Part shown: positions 61,920 through 64,000 of the stretch, in pieces
How positions within the stretch are numbered: position 1 is the first letter of the stretch
Layout: the number at the start of each line of letters is the position of its first letter
NCBI RefSeq assembly: GCF_002261355.1
Contig: NZ_NEVU01000001.1
Location: 620,001-684,000, forward strand
Source: Bordetella genomosp. 12
Lineage (GTDB): Bacteria > Pseudomonadota > Gammaproteobacteria > Burkholderiales > Burkholderiaceae_B
DNA length: 64,000 nt
Direction: 5' to 3'
Translations under genes and position numbers: made by a program
Notes under the pieces: model-generated
What the model saw: the letters and a program-made list of their open reading frames with translations, nothing else
Told to the model about the DNA's origin: nothing
Database searches by the model: none

Positions 61920-63236
61920 TTATCGGGTAAATGGGCCCCACGTAGGTTCACGTATTTCCCCATTCAGGACTGACAGGGTCTGCCGCACGCGGCCATCGCT
62001 CGATACACCTGCAAGCACGCTACGGCCATTCTGTATGGTCGCGTAGAGCACCTGCATGCCGTTGGGCGCGAAGCTCGGCGACTGGTCATCACGACCATCC
62101 GTCAGCAGAGTCTCGGTGCCAGTGGACAGGTTTAGCGAGGCGATTCGGAACGCGCCGTCGCGTCTTGCAACGTACAGCAGCGTCGATCCATCAGGAGAAA
62201 TTCGGGGTGAAATGTTGTAACTACCGTTAAACGTCAGGCGACGGGCTTCTCCGCCATCGAGGCCGACTTGGTAGATTTGCGGTCCGCCGCTACGATCACT
62301 GGTAAAGATAATGGAACGGCCGTCGGGCGTAAAGCTCGGCTCGGTATCAATGCCGGGCGAGCGCGTAATACGGCGCGGTTTGGCGCTTCCGTCGGCCGAG
62401 ACGATGTAAATTTGCGACAAGCCATCCTGGGTGAGCGCCACGGCAAGCTGCGAGCCGTCGGGCGACCAGGCCGGAGCGCTGTTGTTGCCCTTGAAATTGG
62501 CCACCGGGATTTGCGAGCGGCTGGCCAGCGTCTGCACGTAGACCACGGGCTTGCCGGAGTGGAAGCTCACATAAGCCAGCTTGGAGCCGTCCGGCGACCA
62601 CGTCGGCGAGATGATGGGCTCACGCGAACGCAGGGCGACCTGCGGATTCTGGCCATCGGCGTCGGCAACCTGCAATTCGTAGGTATTGCCCTGCTTGACC
62701 ACATAGGCGATACGCGTGGCGAACACGCCGCGCACACCGGTGATCTTTTCATAGATGCGGTCGGCGATCTGGTGGGCGATGCGGCGCAGTTCCTGCTCCG
62801 TACCCGAAAAGGCCACGCCGTCGAGCTGGCCTTTCTTGACCGTATCGGCCAGGCGGTAGCGCACTTCGTAGCGGCCATCGGCGCCGCGAGTGATGCTGCC
62901 GTACGCCAGGAAGTCGGCGCCACGGCCACGCCAGTCGTCATAGGCGATGGGCGAGTCCACGGTCAGGCCGGCGCCTGCGGTGTTGATGAGGCGGAACTGG
63001 CCCGTGCGGGTCAGGTCGGCGCGGATGATGTCGGCCAAGGCACGGCCACGCACATCATCGCCCGAGAAGTCCGCGATACCGATGGGATACTGCGTGGCGC
63101 CCGTGCCGGAAATATCGACGCGCAGCTGTGCGTGGGCGGGTTGCCAGACGATAAAGGCCGCCATGAGCAGCAGCAGCGCAAGGCCATACGATCGCAAGAC
63201 CCCCGGCAGGGAGGCTCGGCTGGAAGCGGGTGTCAT
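61920..63236 (-). CDS. tolB: Tol-Pal system beta-propeller protein TolB
   Basis: A 438-aa periplasmic protein with a signal peptide (GLALLLLMAAFIVWQPAHAQ), an N-terminal domain (VDISGTGATQYPIGIADFSG) and a six-bladed propeller of repeats such as PTWSPDGSKLAYVSF, PAWSPDGSQLAVAL, PSFTPDGRSIIFTSD and PRISPDGSTLLYVA. It links Pal and TolA. AGGAG lies 10 bases before the ATG at 63236. Confidence 0.97.
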   Translation of the reverse strand: MTPASSRASLPGVLRSYGLALLLLMAAFIVWQPAHAQLRVDISGTGATQYPIGIADFSGDDVRGRALADIIRADLTRTGQFRLINTAGAGLTVDSPIAYDDWRGRGADFLAYGSITRGADGRYEVRYRLADTVKKGQLDGVAFSGTEQELRRIAHQIADRIYEKITGVRGVFATRIAYVVKQGNTYELQVADADGQNPQVALRSREPIISPTWSPDGSKLAYVSFHSGKPVVYVQTLASRSQIPVANFKGNNSAPAWSPDGSQLAVALTQDGLSQIYIVSADGSAKPRRITRSPGIDTEPSFTPDGRSIIFTSDRSGGPQIYQVGLDGGEARRLTFNGSYNISPRISPDGSTLLYVARRDGAFRIASLNLSTGTETLLTDGRDDQSPSFAPNGMQVLYATIQNGRSVLAGVSSDGRVRQTLSVLNGEIREPTWGPFTR

Positions 63237-63252
63237 GGTCAGCAATCTCCTG

Positions 63253-64000
63253 TCAATCATACATACGGTACACGACGTCGATGAGGGGCTCGTAACTGCC
63301 CTTCGAAGGCGGGGGGAAGGGGTTGCAACTGCGGATGCCGTTCTCGACCGCGCGATCGAAACCGGCATTGCCGGACGAACGCGTGAGCGTCACATTGCCT
63401 ACCTTGCCGTCACGCCCTAACTGTACCCGGTATTCCGCCGTCGGATTGGCGGAGCCGGCGCGCGGCGGGGTGGGGAAGGCGACCTTGGGTTGCACGCAGG
63501 CGCGCACCTTGGCGCCATAGCCGTCGTCACGGCCGCCACCGGCCTGGTTGCGGTCGGCGGTGCCGCCCGGGCGGCCGGCAGTGCCCAGGATGTCGTTGCG
63601 GAAGGCATCGCGCAGCGCCTTGTCGGCGGCGGCCTTCTTGGCGGCGTCTTCCTTGGCCTTTTTCTCGGCGGCGGCCTTTTTGGCGGCGTCTTCCTTGGCT
63701 TTCTGTTCGGCAGCGGCTTTCTCGGCTGCCGCCTTCTCTGCCGCGGCCTTATCGGCTGCTGCCTTTTCCGCCGCCGCCTTGTCGGCAGCGGCCTTCTTGG
63801 CAGCGTCTTCCTTGGCTTTCTTCTCGGCGGCGTCCTTGGCTTTCTGTTCCGCGGCCTTGCGTTCCTGCTCCAGGCGCTGCTTTTCTTTCAGCTCGGCCTG
63901 GCGGCGTTCTTCTTCCAGGCGCGCCTTTTCCTTGGCCGCCTCGGCGGCCTGGCGGGCTTTTTCTTCCTGCTCGCGCTTCTTGCGCGCAGCCTCCAGCGCG
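63253..64000 (-). CDS. tolA: TolA, C-terminal part (5' end beyond the window)
   Basis: The frame enters at 64000 and stops at 63253. From the window edge it encodes a long Ala/Lys/Glu-rich helical domain (repeats like KAAAEKAAADKAAAEKAAAE and KAKEDAAKKAA), then the C-terminal domain III from about VRACVQPKVAF (TonB-like; RVQLGRDGKVGNVTLTRSSGN, DRAVENGIRSCNPFPPP). The N-terminal membrane anchor is outside. It precedes tolB by 16 bp. The repeat region is the normal TolA domain II, not a separate repeat element. Confidence 0.96.
   Translation of the reverse strand, partial: ALEAARKKREQEEKARQAAEAAKEKARLEEERRQAELKEKQRLEQERKAAEQKAKDAAEKKAKEDAAKKAAADKAAAEKAAADKAAAEKAAAEKAAAEQKAKEDAAKKAAAEKKAKEDAAKKAAADKALRDAFRNDILGTAGRPGGTADRNQAGGGRDDGYGAKVRACVQPKVAFPTPPRAGSANPTAEYRVQLGRDGKVGNVTLTRSSGNAGFDRAVENGIRSCNPFPPPSKGSYEPLIDVVYRMYD

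Noticed and set aside
63600-64000. Repeated Ala/Lys codon blocks
   Set aside because: These are the normal helical domain II of TolA, not a separate repeat or CRISPR.

Overview
The window is high-GC, densely packed bacterial chromosome from a betaproteobacterium, most likely Bordetella, Achromobacter or another Alcaligenaceae member (inference). The support is two Bug/TctC solute-binding proteins, several LysR/AraC/MocR regulator pairs, a tol-pal-cpoB operon, a gloB/methyltransferase/rnhA/dnaQ neighbourhood, and a gene set that resembles the Bordetella lgm locus for glucosamine modification of lipid A. No rRNA, CRISPR array, intact insertion sequence or intact prophage is seen.

Layout. 1-3.3 kb: a GlxA-type regulator (cut by the window edge) and an isochorismatase-like hydrolase, then ribD-ribE. 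3.4-8.2 kb: the stress operon prkA-yeaH-spoVR, preceded by a 21-codon upstream ORF overlapping the prkA start. 8.2-12.4 kb: AraC/MFS and Bug/LysR divergent pairs. 12.5-13.1 kb: tRNA-Ser(GGA) followed by a gene-poor stretch with a long perfect palindrome and a possible decayed lysozyme/chitinase tail. 13.1-18.9 kb: CMD protein, ProP osmosensing transporter, a PACE efflux pump with its LysR regulator, an exported argininosuccinate-lyase-like protein, and UspA. 18.9-25 kb: cupin, nudC, a membrane PQQ dehydrogenase, a 620-bp gap, and a degenerate response regulator. 24.3-26.2 kb: a NAD regulator of the NrtR/NadQ type next to nadC, with two matching 21-bp operators. 26.3-30.6 kb: Bug protein, DUF533 protein, a ZnuD-like TonB receptor with a small His/Cys protein and a Zur-like box.

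30.6-40.3 kb: fabI, mltD, gloB, methyltransferase, rnhA, an RND efflux pair, dnaQ and tRNA-Val(CAC). 40.7-47.2 kb: a complete HlyD/RbbA/YhhJ/outer-membrane-factor ABC export operon. 47.2-51.7 kb: the lgm-like lipid A modification genes. 51.7-56.8 kb: lipoprotein hydrolase, LysE and EamA transporters, a MocR regulator with a palindromic operator, a BLH phosphatase and a second UspA. 57-60.6 kb: a stand-alone fusA copy, a hydrolase, and a YbaK deacylase. 60.6-64 kb: cpoB, pal, tolB and the 3' part of tolA on the minus strand, with a terminator between pal and cpoB.

Most functions are housekeeping, envelope maintenance or efflux. The least explained items are the prkA upstream ORF, the exported lyase with an altered active-site His, the TonB/small metal-protein pair, the perfect palindrome beside tRNA-Ser, and the 620-bp gap before the pseudo-receiver regulator. 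No clearly new multi-gene system could be demonstrated from sequence alone.
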